DNA from: Welwitschia mirabilis | Lineage: Eukaryota; Gnetophyta; Gnetopsida; Welwitschiales | Assembly: GCA_051453625.1 (NCBI GenBank) | Contig: JBOZIK010000001.1 | Coordinates: 281,879,952 to 281,943,951, forward strand | DNA length: 64,000 nt | Reading direction: 5' to 3' | Shown here: positions 1-11,899 of the stretch, in pieces | How positions within the stretch are numbered: the first letter of the stretch is position 1 | Layout of the letters: each line of letters starts with the position of its first letter | Notes under the pieces: model-generated | What the model saw: the letters and a program-made list of their open reading frames with translations, nothing else | What the model was told of the DNA's origin: nothing | Database searches by the model: none | Position numbers and translations under genes: made by a program

Positions 1-1665
1 TAAGCCATTGCTATGTACTTTTTCTATAGGATAAGGACCTAACTATTTAAAGGTTAATTTGTTATGTAAAATGTGTACTCAGATATTGTATAAAAGGATA
101 AGTTATCTAGGTTCAATTACTCATGGAAAATATTTTTATCATGTTTAAACTTTGGTTAGGCTTTATGAATGAGTTGATGATGTATGAAATGAGTATGCTT
201 TTTATCTAAATGGTCAAGTTGGGCTAATTAAGTTCTAAGTTCTTTTTTCAAGTCTACAAGATTAAGTTTATGGATAAAGTGATAGGATTTATACCAAACA
301 TTAACTAACAAGATACAAATTTTTCCATACACAAGTTCATATGGTGAGAAACCTAGAGAGTTGCACTAAGTAGTATAATAAGCCCAAAGAACATCATTGC
401 TTTTAGAGAACCACTTTTTCTTATTAACATAGATTAATTTTTGGAGCATCTTTTTAATTTCTCTATTTGCATTTTTAGCTTGATCATTAGTTTGGAGATG
501 ATAAGAACATGCAATTCTATGTTTAATGCTAATGAATAAAAGACATTTTTAAAAAAGGTGATTAATGAAATGCATTTATTGATCATTAATGATGATTTTT
601 GGAAAATCAAAACATTGAAAGATATGAGTTTAGAAAAAATTACAAATGTTTTAAGCATCATTTTTAATAGTAGTAATATATTTAACTTACTTAGTAACAT
701 AATCAACAACCACTGGGATGTAACTTTTATTATAAAAAGATGGTTTAATTGGGCCTATAGAGTTAATTTCTAAATAATAAAAAAGTTTACATTCAAGCAT
801 AGGTTTAAGGAACATACCTTAAGAATGCATTAGTATACCATAATATTGACATGCATCACACATTCTAGCAAAGTCAAATGAGCCTTGAATAGAGTAGGCC
901 AATTAGAACTAGAGTGAAGAATTTTCATGATAGTATTTTGAAAATTAAAGTATCTCCTACATATTCCACCATGGCAAAGTTTAATGATTTTTAAGATTTC
1001 CCACTCAAGCATACACTTATGCATGATTTGGTATTTTCATTATCTATAAAGATGGGGTTCATTCCACTTATCATCATTGATCCTATGGAAAAAAGATTAC
1101 GTTGATTATGGTTTCAATGTTAAGGTGTTTTCATAGTAATAAGGTAGTTTATAATATTAGCATACTTAGAAGTAGGATGAGTGAAAGAGATAACACAAAG
1201 TTATTCAACAGTAAATAGTTATTCATTAGAAAAGGAGCTATTTATGGGGAGTTTATCATGAGAACAAGAAAGTTAAGATAAGTGATCTAAAACACTATTA
1301 TGTTTTTTAGCTTTATTGATGATGGTGATATTGAATTCTTGCATGAGAAAGATCTACATAATAAATATGACATTAAATATTTTTTAGTCATAAGATAGTA
1401 TATAACTAAATGATCTACGTTAACATTGTTGTGGAAACCAAGAAAATCATGTTGAAGATGGTCAAGGAAAAAGATGATGGCAAGCATTTCTCTCTTAGTA
1501 ATAGTATAATTGGATTAGACTTTGGATAGATTCTTACTAAGATAGGATGTGACTTTAAAACCATTTTCATATTTTTAGCCAAAAAACACATACATAGAAA
1601 TATTACTTACATCATACATGAGTTCAAAATCTTTAGTCTAATCAGGACCCATGTTAATAGGTTTA
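1..1665 (-). pseudogene. Athila-like pol remnant (RNase H and integrase), element Ao distal part
   Basis: Read on the minus strand, this matches the plus-strand pol of element B (about 52.07-54.2 kb) colinearly. RNase H text is visible at about 1290-1650, including REMLAIIFFLDHL and ENGFKV. Integrase follows leftwards, and the integrase tail at 1-60 matches the tail of B near 54180 nearly base for base. Stops and frameshifts occur throughout, so it is non-functional. The reading is cut at 1665 by a plus-strand LTR and resumes at about 10567 with the preceding RT residues. This is therefore one half of a gene split by a nested insertion. The 3' end of the element lies left of the window. Confidence 0.85.
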
Positions 1666-2271
1666 TGTTGTGATGGCAATTTGTAGAAATTTGATGATGC
1701 ATTTAGAGTACTTTTTTAGGACATTTATATAGGTTTGAATGCAATTTTAATCGATTTGATAGGGTGATCACAAAAACATATAATTCTTAACATAATTAGA
1801 GGCATTTCAGGCATGTTTGGATACTTAGTATGTTGGAGGAAGATTAATAATGAAGAAGGCTGATTTACTCTATCTAAGAAGCTTTTGAAGTGTGTCGTCC
1901 CCACCATCATCCCCATAATAGAGGGGATGACAATAGTATATTGACCTATTATAATATTGATTTGGAATGAAGCTTAAAGTCAACAAAACACCTTTTTAGA
2001 GGAGATGTCATCTCCATTGTCATCTCCATAAAATAAAGGATGAAGGCATATCTAGAGCCAATTATAGGGCCGATTGTAGAGCTAGAAGATGATTAATTAT
2101 CTATTGTTAAGGGGCATCGTTCCTAGTATTATCCTCATGATAGTTAGGATGACAACTATTTTATATGTGCAAGACTAAATTATCTTATAATGGGATCATG
2201 CACCTCACTACGGCTTCTAGAATTTCTTCTTTGACTTCTAGGATTACATTTCTAGAACTTCTAATATAAAA
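1666..2271 (+). repeat. 5' LTR of Ai, left portion
   Basis: This portion aligns with the 3' LTR from 9234 over its length, sharing for example a GGAGGAAGATTAAT..GAAGAAGGCTGATTTAC block. It breaks off at an N run just before the expected TATAAATA. It contains several copies of the CATC..GATG dyad motif (about 1906-1932, 2008-2040, 2120-2150). Confidence 0.8.
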
Positions 2272-2371
2272 NNNNNNNNNNNNNNNNNNNNNNNNNNNNN
2301 NNNNNNNNNNNNNNNNNNNNNNNNNNNNNNNNNNNNNNNNNNNNNNNNNNNNNNNNNNNNNNNNNNNNNNN
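2272..2371. other. Assembly gap, 100 N
   Basis: Exactly 100 N, a common convention for a gap of unknown size. LTR sequence lies to the left and unrelated tandem-repeat DNA to the right, so the join itself is uncertain. Confidence 0.95.
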
Positions 2372-3130
2372 TATTAAACTTAATAGAACTCAATGTTGCA
2401 CTCTTAGAAGATTGAAATCACACTTCTAAGGCTAATGTTGCATTTGATAAAAATTAATATTACACTCCTAGAAGGCCAACATCACACTTTGAAGGCTAAC
2501 ATCACACTCTAGAGGCCAATGTTACACTTGGTTCCATAAAGTTCGATGGCATACTCTATAGCTCCCTGAAGGCCAATGTTAACTTTAAAGGTTGACATCA
2601 TACTCTAAAGGCTAACATCATACTTGGTTCTATAAAGTCCAATGTCACACTATGTAACCCTTCAAAGGTTGACATGACACTCTAAAGGCTGATGTCACAC
2701 TTGGTCTTATAAGGTTTAATGTCATACTTTGAAGTCCCTTGAAGGCTGACGTCACACTTTAAAGCTCCAATATCACACTTGAAAAGTCAATGTCACACTT
2801 GCCTCCACTAGGCTTAGACTCCACTACTAATTCTCAAAAATTACCTCTTTTACTTATTGATGTAAAAAGCTCCATCATCATACTTGATGGTTTAACATTA
2901 CACTTGGATACCGGATGTTGCACTTGAGTGCCCAACATTACACTTATGCCCCAAATGCATTTATCATCCCTAGCACTACTCAAGATGATCTAGAATTCCT
3001 TCAAAATATTTGATGTTACACATGAGTACTTGACATTGTACTTAGTGCAAATAGGTATCAGATGTCACACTTGGATGTCTAATTTTACACCTATATGTTC
3101 AATAATGCCCAAATCTCCACTTGATAGTTG
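2372..3130. repeat. Degenerate tandem repeat rich in ATGTCACACTT units
   Basis: A short core of the type GGCCAATGTCACACTTTGAA recurs more than 20 times with substitutions. A higher-order unit of roughly 80-95 bp is visible at about 2505-2760 (gccaatgt..acacttggtt..ataaag..tcc..). It does not match the family LTR or internal region elsewhere in the window. It could be a minisatellite inside another inserted element or sequence misjoined at the adjacent gap. Confidence 0.7.
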
Positions 3131-3344
3131 AGATCCCCATAAGCAAGGTTTTTATAGCAACTACTAAAAAATTGCCCCTCCTAACTATTTTTTTAACTAC
3201 TAGGTGGTTATAGATATCTAACTACTATAACAATGCTATAAAAAAAGGTAATACCACTAGGAAGAAGAGAATAGGTAAAGTTCACTTATAGAATAAGGTA
3301 AGAGAAACAACACTACTAACATGAACAGAAGCTTCAAGGCTCAT
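3131..3344. other. Unclassified spacer between repeat array and LTR fragment
   Basis: No open coding tract, LTR similarity or repeat structure was recognised here. Confidence 0.4.
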
Positions 3345-4304
3345 AATGGGGCATGAAACTGATAAATAACCTTTTAATGTAGGATGACATCCCCTCTATC
3401 ATCTCCATAATAGTTAGGATGAAAACTATTTTTCTATGGTCAGAAAGAATTATCTTTGTAATGGGATAAGTGACCCATTTGGGATATTAGGGTTTCTTTT
3501 CCAAATTCTAGGATTGAGTTTCTAGAACCTTAACATAAAAATATAAATACCCTTCTCCTCCTTTATTTCTGTTTCCATTTTTTAATACCTAATATACTCT
3601 TGATGGAAGATTGAAGGATACGAGGTCCACCTAGTGGCTACAAAAAGGAGTTTCCTTGGTGTTATACTGAGTCTCTTCCATTAAGGTGATACTATTTTAT
3701 TGTAAGTAAATGTAAAGATTCTTGAATTAATTAAATTACTTTTTGAATCAATACAATTGCTATTTTCATTTCACTTCTATGTATGCCTTTTATGGCTTAC
3801 ATTGATCATAGTTTAAAGTGATAATTTTATGATTTATCTAGATCATAAGGGCAACCTTTATTAAGGTTAACCTTGATTAGTATTATATCTGCATTACATT
3901 TTCATTTCATTTTGTATTGCATTCCTTATTCTACTTGGTATATTTCATAGTTCATAATGGTTAGGAGAAAGTTGACTATTCTTCTTAATTGATATAAGTC
4001 ATAGAAAGCTAGTTCTTATGATAGAAGAATTAGGAACCAAATATAATTCATTCCATTTTCATTTGCATTTCATATCAATTTACATTACATTTCATTTACT
4101 TTATTATTTACTTTTATTTATTAAAATATAAAAAGCTAAAAATTCCTTTGAAAATTAATTCTTTAACTCTAAGCCTAGCATCTTCATTAGGATTATGAAA
4201 TTTGAGAGAACTCCAATCTATACTAGCATGTGTTTTTCTGCAAGTTATTTGATTTATAAATTTATTTAAAGGACTTTAAGATTGCATAAATTCACACTGT
4301 ACCA
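3345..4304 (+). repeat. LTR 3' portion (U3 end-R-U5) preceding the Ai leader
   Basis: Colinear with the LTRs of B (44.9-45.8 kb, 56.8-57.7 kb). It carries the dyad motif at about 3400, a TATAAATA box at 3542-3549 and the conserved GGAAGATTGAAGGAT block. It ends CACTGTACCA directly before a PBS. It resembles the LTRs of B more than the 9234 LTR, and it partly duplicates sequence already present at 1666-2271. It may therefore come from a separate LTR joined here through the gap. Confidence 0.75.
3542..3549 (+). promoter_or_regulatory. LTR TATA box
   Basis: TATAAATA followed by CCC. The same box and context recur in the other family LTRs at 9848, 45091, 56977, 57881 and, on the minus strand, 16130-16137. 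Confidence 0.7.
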
Positions 4305-4306
4305 TT

Positions 4307-4326
4307 TTGATGCCATTGTCGAGAAA
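4307..4326 (+). other. Primer binding site (Athila type)
   Basis: TTGATGCCATTGTCGAGAAA lies 2 bases after the LTR end. Comparison of the family copies points to an ancestral TTGGCGCCATTGCCG-like site. From memory this is the type used by Athila-like elements (tRNA-Asp-like). The tRNA match was not checked. Confidence 0.65.
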
Positions 4327-5439
4327 GGCTATAAGGAGTTGGAGAATTGTCATTAACTAGATAACTATCTTAAATTTCTAGTTTAAGTTATTTATTTGAA
4401 TTAGTACTATATTTTTAGTATAACATAGAATAGGTTTATTTAGCAAATTTTATTTTCCATAATTTTTAGGATCATTATGACAACATTAGACATGACAATT
4501 CTAAAATTTTAAAATTAGTTTTTGTTTTTGTAATTTTTTCTTTTGTTTTAGTTTAGTAATAAAATTTATTGTCATCTTCTCTGTCATCTCCATGATAGCC
4601 TAGATGATAGTCTAATTTTTTATTTTTTGTAATATTTTTCTTAATATAGATTTTTATTACTGTGATTATTATACTTCCTGTCATTTCCATGACTAGGTAG
4701 ATGATGGTCTGTTATTTTTGTTTTTTTTTTCTTTTTACTATCTGAGCATATAGAGATATGGTGAATTATGCTAGAAAGACAAAATATCAGAGGGAGTAAA
4801 ACTTGATTTAAGTATTAGAGAAGGATTATTCTGCTTCGAGTAAAATTCAGATATGCACATCAAAGGTACACAAGTTTCAAGAATTTTGTTTCTCTAATTT
4901 TAGACTTAGAATTTTCCTTTTCCTTTATTAATTATTTTTATGATAGTTAAAATAGATCATAATTTCACATCTTTTAAAGTGTTAAGAACTAATACTTTTG
5001 ACAAAAAAATTAAACATCCAAGAGAGGAAAACTTGATCTTCATTATGTACTTATCTTCTTTACCATATTGAAATAAAATTTTCTTAGTCTATTCTTCCTA
5101 ATCACTTCAATGAATAGAGATAAAAGGACCATTGGGGAACTTCCTGATGAAAGAAAGAGAAACTTGAAAAACTCTAAGGATAATAATAAGCAACACTTCA
5201 AGAGATCTTTGCAGAAAGGAGGAGAAACATTAAAGATTCTGAGGTTTATAATGATCAAATATTTTAACAAGTTTTTGCAAGAGGAATAATAACACAAAGT
5301 GCCATTAAGAGTAGGAATTAAACCCTTCCTCTTTTTGATATTCTTATTATTTCTCCTATTCTTTTCAAATCTTATATAAAAATAACAATGAAGATTTTCC
5401 ATATTTTAGGGATTTCACCTCATTTAGATAAACTTCTAA
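4327..5439 (+). other. Ai 5' leader, non-coding
   Basis: Matches the leaders of B at 45.8-46.45 kb and 48.0-48.6 kb, including the ATCTGAGCATATAGAGATATGGTGA block at about 4740. The dyad occurs at 4582-4609, and a related copy lies at about 4670. From about 4990 the match to the B leader is lost. No confident coding frame is seen before about 5440. Confidence 0.6.
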
Positions 5440-6920
5440 TAATTTCTTTTATTAATTGCAACCATCTCCTATGCATACTATGAAGAAAAACCATCTTTCA
5501 TGATCTTATACAAGGAAGAAAATAATCCATTAAAAGAAAAGATTGAAAAAATAATGAAAAACCAAGAAAACATCAACAAGAACCTAGTAAAATTAATTAA
5601 AATCTTACAATAAAAATTATTGCAAAATTAAGACTCTTTGACAAAATAACATCCTCAAAACTATTATACTTCATTATACATTGAGGAAAATGAGGAAAAC
5701 TTAGACATAAATGATGATAATTCTTGCTTTCAACTTGAAGATAAAATTATGGATCAAACTTTAACATCCTACTCATTTGAAGATAAGCAAAGAAGAAATA
5801 ATAATAACACAACTAAATATTTTAACAAGTTGGACGAGGATGATCATTTATTAGATGATGATATTGAGATATTAGATTATATTCCTATCATTTATTTATT
5901 GTTAGATAATCGAGATGAGTAACTAGTCATGAAAAAACTAAAAACTTTCTAATCAATGATGAAGATGACACTCTTATTTATCTTAATAATCTTTTCGATG
6001 ATCTAATAAATTAGAAAATAAAAGCCATATTAAACATGAGAAGGGAGATATAATAATCAATAATAATGAGAAAAGTGAAGCAACTACCTGACAAGATAAT
6101 GATAAAGAAAATAGTAAAGAAACTGAATACAATAAAAGACCCCTAGAGATACATTCAAATTTCATAGAGGATAGACTTGTTCTTTCTACCCATAGTTCTA
6201 CATCCTTTTCACTTATTCCTTCCTGTGCAACTTCAAAATACATTCCTCCATCCATGTCTACATCTACTTCTACTTCCATTTGTACTTCCACTTCTACATT
6301 ATCTTATGACCTTGATAATGATAATCTTTTTTCATCTCTTTCAATTACACCTTCATATAATTCTCAAGGTCATGTTCCTTTTCTTTATTCTCATAATACC
6401 CATCATTTAAAAGAGTCTATTTCTCCTATCTCTTAATCTCTTTATTTTAAAAATTCATATAATCCTCAAAGTAATAATATTTCTTTTTTTACCAAGTCCA
6501 CTTTAGCTTTTGCTTTTAATGATTATTCTTTTCAAAAGTTTGACTTGAATTATCTTAGAATTTTGAATTGGGATAAGCCTTATCTTCTTGATAATAAGCC
6601 ATGCTTAGAGTTGAATTTTAAGAAGCTCCTTAATCTCATTTAACTTTCTCAAAAGCCCGTAAAACCTTCTTAGCTTTATTTTTTGAGTAATACCTTGGAT
6701 TAATTATATAATGATACTCATGATTTATACTATTTTCATAAGAGATTATTTGTCAATGAAATTTATCATTTCTTTATATCTTATTTCAATTTTGAAAATT
6801 ATGCTATTAAAGTTTTATCATTTTACTTTCTTTATCTTTAATTTATTTTACTCCAAAATGATTGCATACATTTTATGTTTTATCAATTGGTTTCTATTTA
6901 GTCTGGCCCTTTTTTTTTTG
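5440..6920 (+). pseudogene. Unrecognised coding tract replacing gag-pol in Ai
   Basis: This sits between the leader and the integrase-tail remnant, where gag-pol should be. An N-terminal part (5461-5921) reads in one frame with a few stops: a Lys/Glu-rich helical, coiled-coil-like stretch (about 5520-5640), then an acidic Asn/Asp-rich stretch with EDDHLLDDDIEILDY. After frameshifts, a second part (about 6170-6640) begins Ser/Thr-rich (SMSTSTSTSICTSTSTLSYD) and continues with a folded-looking segment (FDLNYLRILNWDKPYLLDNK). A third (about 6640-6920) is aromatic and hydrophobic and ends near FYQLVSI*SGPFFL. Many stops are TAA/TAG where Gln codons would fit. I do not recognise the family, and it shows no similarity to the gag, protease, RT or integrase of the neighbours. 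Confidence 0.5.
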
Positions 6921-6924
6921 TAAA

Positions 6925-7017
6925 ATATAATACCCAAGTGCACTTTTTACATAAATAGTTTAACTTCTTAATGATTAGGTCCTTATCTTTTAGAAAAGGT
7001 ACATCTTAAAATGGCTC
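6925..7017 (+). pseudogene. Integrase C-terminal tail remnant of Ai
   Basis: The block from about 6963 (AGTTTAACTTCTTAATGATT onward) to the N run matches the integrase tail of B at about 54150-54205. The family sequence therefore resumes here after the foreign coding tract. Confidence 0.65.
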
Positions 7018-7358
7018 NNNNNNNNNNNNNNNNNNNNNNNNNNNNNNNNNNNNNNNNNNNNNNNNNNNNNNNNNNNNNNNNNNNNNNNNNNNNNNNNNNN
7101 NNNNNNNNNNNNNNNNNNNNNNNNNNNNNNNNNNNNNNNNNNNNNNNNNNNNNNNNNNNNNNNNNNNNNNNNNNNNNNNNNNNNNNNNNNNNNNNNNNNN
7201 NNNNNNNNNNNNNNNNNNNNNNNNNNNNNNNNNNNNNNNNNNNNNNNNNNNNNNNNNNNNNNNNNNNNNNNNNNNNNNNNNNNNNNNNNNNNNNNNNNNN
7301 NNNNNNNNNNNNNNNNNNNNNNNNNNNNNNNNNNNNNNNNNNNNNNNNNNNNNNNNNN
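7018..7358. other. Assembly gap, 341 N
   Basis: A run of 341 N within Ai, between the integrase-tail remnant and the 3' region. Confidence 0.95.
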
Positions 7359-9220
7359 GGTATGAGCAATAGTTGTTTTATCATTTGTTTTCCTTATTAT
7401 TCATCTCATCATTTTACTTTTATCCTTATGAGTATTTGATCATGTGAATTTAAAAGAAAAAAAGAAACAAAGAAAGAAAAGAAATAAATGCTATGCTCTT
7501 TCATGTTATATCTTAAAACATGGCCCCCATGATGTCCTATCGTAAGCAAATATTCTAAAGAGGGCTCTTTGATAGTACGATATGGTAGCTATGAAAAATC
7601 ATTAGGGGGTCAGTTGGCCATGCTGTGTGAGACCTTACTCCTTTGATAAGGGTTGCACTCCCTTATCATAAAATATACTTAGAGGCTACAAGATCAATGA
7701 TGTTCTTGGTATCATCAAAGGCATTATTTTTTTTCTAGAATTGTTGTATTTACTTATTTATAGTACTTCCACATGATTATCTTACTTTTTTTAGATTATA
7801 GTGTTTTTTTGAGATGATAGCTTGTAAGTTTCTATTTTAATATCTTTTTATCTTATCATTCATTATTTGATAACATTAGACATGTTTAACATTGTCATAA
7901 TCATTATCTATTCTAACAGAATTTTATGAATTTTTACATTATGTAATGTATCATTATCAGGTGATTTTATGATTTCTACCAAGGGACGTTTCTAGGGTGG
8001 AATTTTGGGCAGGTAAGCAATCTTCTTCATGTATTCTTTCTTAGTTGTTTTGTTTGGATTTTTCAAAGTCATTATTATATCTTTTTCCAAATAATAATTA
8101 AGACTTGACCATTTGGTAGTTTTATAGTTGTCTTTTTATTTTCACTCATAGTTTTTTTTATAAGGATTGTTTTTCTTTTAAGATTTTTTAATTGATACAT
8201 TCCTTTCACTTTGATTGAGGTATTTCTTTTATGCTCATGTTTTTGTATTTTGTTTTTGTTTTTACCTACATTCACTTATGACATCTTGAATACTTATGGA
8301 GTTTGAGATACATTTAAGAAATACTTTTGAGCATTAATTCCTTCTACTTCATACATTATTATGGTCTCCTATGTCTCTTTCCTTATGATCATGTTTTTTA
8401 GGTTAAATTCTTCACTTTCTACCTTTCTTTTGTTGTTCTGCTTCTTTTCCACTATTTGCTTACTATCAGACTTTTTTGGATTTTTCCTAATCTATCCAAA
8501 CATCTTATTTTAAACAATTTCATCTCACATTTGTCATTTCCATGACATAAGAATGATACTCATTCTTTTTAGTTTGGGCAATCTGGGATGTCTTACTTTT
8601 CCTATGGGTGCAGGACACCTCTTCAAGCTTTTTGCTCAGATATTAAATAATAATGTACAATTGTTAAATTTAAAAGGATTATTTTGAAATTTTATGATAC
8701 ATATTTATGATGAGTTATTTGGATATGATTTTATGTTATCTGAATAAATTTCATGGACTTTATTTAGCAAGAGCACAATAGCAAACTTACTAATTTTGTG
8801 ATAGCTATGTTTTAGATCATCTAAAGGAAAAAAAATGCCATGACTACTCTTTTATTTTTTCCTTGTAGAAAACATTAATGAAATTTTCTTTCATCATTCT
8901 TTGATATTATTACTACTTAAATATTACACATTAGTTTCAGCATTACTTTCTCGAATTATACTTACACATTATCATTTTTTGAACTATCATTATTACATTT
9001 TATAATTTGTTATGTTTATGACTTTTATTTATTATATTATGATGTGTTTAATTAGGGGGCTTATGAATACATCAGTAATTATGTTAGTTAATGGTTTTTT
9101 ATTATCTCTTGTTGCATGTTAAAATTGAACTCAAATCCATTTTTTCTAATTGATGATTATCTTAGTCAAATTGGCTCATAATATAGTTGATTGCCTACTT
9201 TGTTAGGGACTAATAAGACT
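7359..9220 (+). other. Ai 3' non-coding region between integrase tail and PPT
   Basis: Colinear with 54.6-56.46 kb in B: an A-rich stretch, a conserved block at about 7500-7660 (ATGATGTCCTA, GGGTCAGTTGGCC, ACTCCTTTGATAAGGGTTGC), the dyad near 8530, and a conserved 180-bp end. No open coding tract was found. A splice-donor-like CAG|GTAAGC is at 8010-8017. A second polypurine tract, TTAGGGGGC, is at 9052-9060. Confidence 0.7.
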
Positions 9221-9233
9221 AAGTAGAGGGCTA
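9221..9233 (+). other. Polypurine tract of Ai
   Basis: AAGTAGAGGGCTA immediately precedes the LTR start TGTTATC at 9234. The same arrangement occurs at 56459-56470 in B and, on the minus strand, at about 60237-60250 in E. Confidence 0.7.
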
Positions 9234-10545
9234 TGTTATCATGATAATTGGTAGAAATGTGATGGTGTATTTGAAGTAATTTTATAGGACATTTATATAG
9301 GTATGGACAAAATTTTGATGATTATAGAGAGTCAATGAGATGATCATGAAAACACATAATTCTTAGCATAATTGGAGCCATTTCAGGCATGATTTAGTAT
9401 TAGTATGTTGGAGGAAGATTAATGATGAAGAAGGCTGATTTACTTTACTTAAGAGGCTTTAGAAGGGAGTCATCCCAACTATCGTCCCCATGATAAAGGC
9501 GATGATAGCACTGTATTAACCTATTGTAATAGCAATTTTGACTAGAGCTTAAAGTCAATGAGGCACCTTTTTAGAGGAGGTATCATTTCTATTATCTTTC
9601 CCATGACATAAGGGATGATGACACATTTAGAGATAACTATAGGGCTTATTATGGAGCCAGAAGTTGATTAATTATCTATTATTGAGGTGTATTATCCCCA
9701 TTGTTGTCCCTACAATAGTCAGGATGATAATTGTTTTATATATATGGGACTCAATTACCTTGTAATGGAGTCATATGTCATACTTTAGCTACTAGGGTTT
9801 TTTCATTGAATTCTAGGATTACATTTCTAGAAATTCCAACATAAAACTATAAATACCTCTCTTGTGCTTACTTCCAATTCATTTTTTGTATCTAATATGC
9901 TTGTGATAGAAGATTGAAAGATAAAAGGTTTATCCCAAACTACAGAAAGGAGTTTCGTTGGTGTTAGGCTATGTCTCTTTCATTAAGGTGTTGTTATTCT
10001 ATTGTACGTGGATTAAAAATTCTTGAATTAATCCAAATAATCTTTGAATCAATACAATTTCTATTTCCATTTCAATTATGTGTATGTCCCTTATGGTTTG
10101 CATTGATCATAGTTTAAAGTAACAATTATATGACTTATCTAGATCATATGGCCAATCTTTATTAAGGTTGACCTTGATTAGTATTAGATTTGCATTACAT
10201 TTTCATTTAATTTTACATTGTATTCCTTATTGCACTTGGTATATCTCATAGTTCATATTGCTTAGGAATAAGTTGAGTACTCTTCTTAATTGATCTAAAT
10301 TATAGAGAGCTAGTTCTTGTGATAGAAGAATTAGAAACCAAATAGAATTTTTTCCCTTTATATTTGAATTTTATGTTCAATTACATTGCATTTCATTTAA
10401 TTTTTTATTTACTTTCAGTTATTAAAAGATAAAATACTGAAAATAACTTTGAAAATTAATTTTCTAACTCTCAGCCTAGTGCATTCATTGAGATTACGAC
10501 ATTTGAATGAACTCCCATCTATACTAGCATGTGTTTTTCTACAAT
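9234..10545 (+). repeat. 3' LTR of Ai
   Basis: Starts TGTTATCATGA directly after the PPT, carries TATAAATA at 9848-9855 and runs to TTTTTCTACA. The last approximately 60 bases present in other family LTRs (to CACTGCAACA) are missing or scrambled. The sequence passes into Ao pol by 10567. It is close to the left portion at 1666-2271. Confidence 0.75.
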
Positions 10546-10566
10546 AATTTAGAAGAATTTTTTTTC

Positions 10567-11560
10567 TTAAGTGTATCAAATGTAAATTAACATAAATTAT
10601 TCTAATCAAATTTAACATTTTTTGGAGTAATGAATAAAGGGGTTTATAAATTTTAGCATAACCATGAATAAAACAATGATAAAAACTAGCACAACCAGGA
10701 AGTAATATAACTTATTTGATATTGATTAGAGGGCTAAGGTTTTTAATGATATAAAATTTTGTAGGGCCCATCTTAATCCCTCCCTTCAAAATGTGGTGAT
10801 CTAAAATAATTATATATCTAAGAAGAAGGAAACTTTTTTTTCAACTCAAATGTAGTCCACTCTGTATACATCTATCCAAGAATTTCTCTACTCCTTTTAT
10901 GGTTTATTCAAAGATTTCACCAAATATAGAGAAGTCATCCATAAAGATTTTAATAGAATCCTCTATCATATCAAAAAGGATCCTCATCATTACTTGTTGA
11001 AAAGTTCTAGGGGCATTACGAAGTCCAAAGGGAATTTACTAAATGTAAAGATTCCAAAGGGTGAGGTAAAGGTTGTTTTGGCTTTGTGTTCACTTGCTAT
11101 ACAAACTTGATTATAGCCACTATACCATCAAGAAAATAATAGTATACATGACCTTAGATTCTATTAACTACTTGATTAAAAATGGGTAAAGTACGATTAT
11201 CCTTTTTAGTGACTTCATTAAGTTTTTCCAAAATCAATGCATATTTTTCATTTTCCACTCTTTTTTAGAACTACTGTCAAAGGGCTAACTGATTTACTAT
11301 AGGATATAGCATATATGATTCTAACATCTATAAGTTTAATAATTTCATATTTAACTATTTGCTTAAGGATTGAGTTAAGCCTTCTTTGGGGTTACCTACT
11401 AGGTTTAGCATTATCCTTAAGGTAAGTTTTATTTAGACTATGGAAAGAGGAATGGCAGTTAAGTCTTTCTGAGTTCAAGTAAAGCCATATTATTTACAAG
11501 TTAAGAGTAAGATCAAGTTGGATTCTTATTGAGGATTAAGAAAGCCACTTATTATTAGAA
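10567..11560 (-). pseudogene. Athila-like reverse transcriptase, element Ao
   Basis: On the minus strand the RT reads from about 11.5 kb leftwards. The catalytic segment SIKIFMDDFSIF is intact at about 10910-10955, so both Asp of the polymerase motif are kept. Upstream text such as LNEVTKKDN and the PHPLES region is recognisable, with many stops. Downstream, the segment corresponding to the RT-RNase H connection (FINPFIHYSK) reaches 10620 and stops at the Ai insertion. Its continuation is at 1-1665. Confidence 0.8.
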
Positions 11561-11899
11561 GTTTCTTTGGGTTGTTAGATAGAAAAATGTATTTTAAACT
11601 TTTAGAAAACTCCTTAAGTTATAAGTTTAACATTTTTAACTATCATCCTATCTGTTATGGGGATGATAGACATGGGATAACACTCTATAAAAAGGTTTTC
11701 TAGAATGTAAACATGTTAGTATTTATTAAAAGATTCCTCATTCTCCTACTGAAAATAGTGTGTTTTAGTTGGGTCTTATAAAGTTGGTTCTTGTAGCATT
11801 ATCAATCTCTCCTTAGTTGGCTGATGTTATAAACACAAGGTTGGTTTAAGTTATTATTCTTAGTTAAACTCATCTTCCGTGTTTTTTTTAATAGAATTA
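11561..11899 (-). other. Ao spacer between protease and RT
   Basis: Low-quality linker in pol with no recognised domain. It contains a perfect-arm copy of the family dyad at 11641-11668 (TATCATCC, 12 bases, GGATGATA). Confidence 0.5.

Larger units (their letters stand above)
1666..10560 (+). mobile_element. Nested Athila-family LTR element Ai (non-autonomous composite)
   Basis: The element starts with TGTTGTGATGG at 1666, the conserved LTR start of this family, and ends in a second LTR that begins at 9234. It interrupts the minus-strand pol of Ao: RNase H lies to the left and RT to the right. Inside are an LTR end with PBS (4304-4326), a leader, a coding tract unrelated to gag-pol (about 5440-6920), a short integrase-tail remnant and a long 3' non-coding region with a PPT. 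No RT or protease text is seen, so movement would have needed proteins from a relative. A 100-N gap and repeat-rich DNA inside the left LTR make the left end composite. The right end is blurred over 10542-10566. Confidence 0.75.

Noticed and set aside
434-709. Minus-strand open stretch of 91 codons
   Set aside because: It is an off-frame reading of the integrase of Ao. The equivalent stretch in G is at 43566-43763.
5043-5402. Minus-strand open stretch of 119 codons in the Ai leader region
   Set aside because: No domain, and the surrounding element is plus-strand. Low-complexity A-rich sequence on the opposite strand easily leaves such frames open.
5983-6291. Minus-strand 102-codon stretch rich in Met, Glu, Val
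   Set aside because: Antisense shadow of the Ser/Thr-rich repeat of the plus-strand coding tract.
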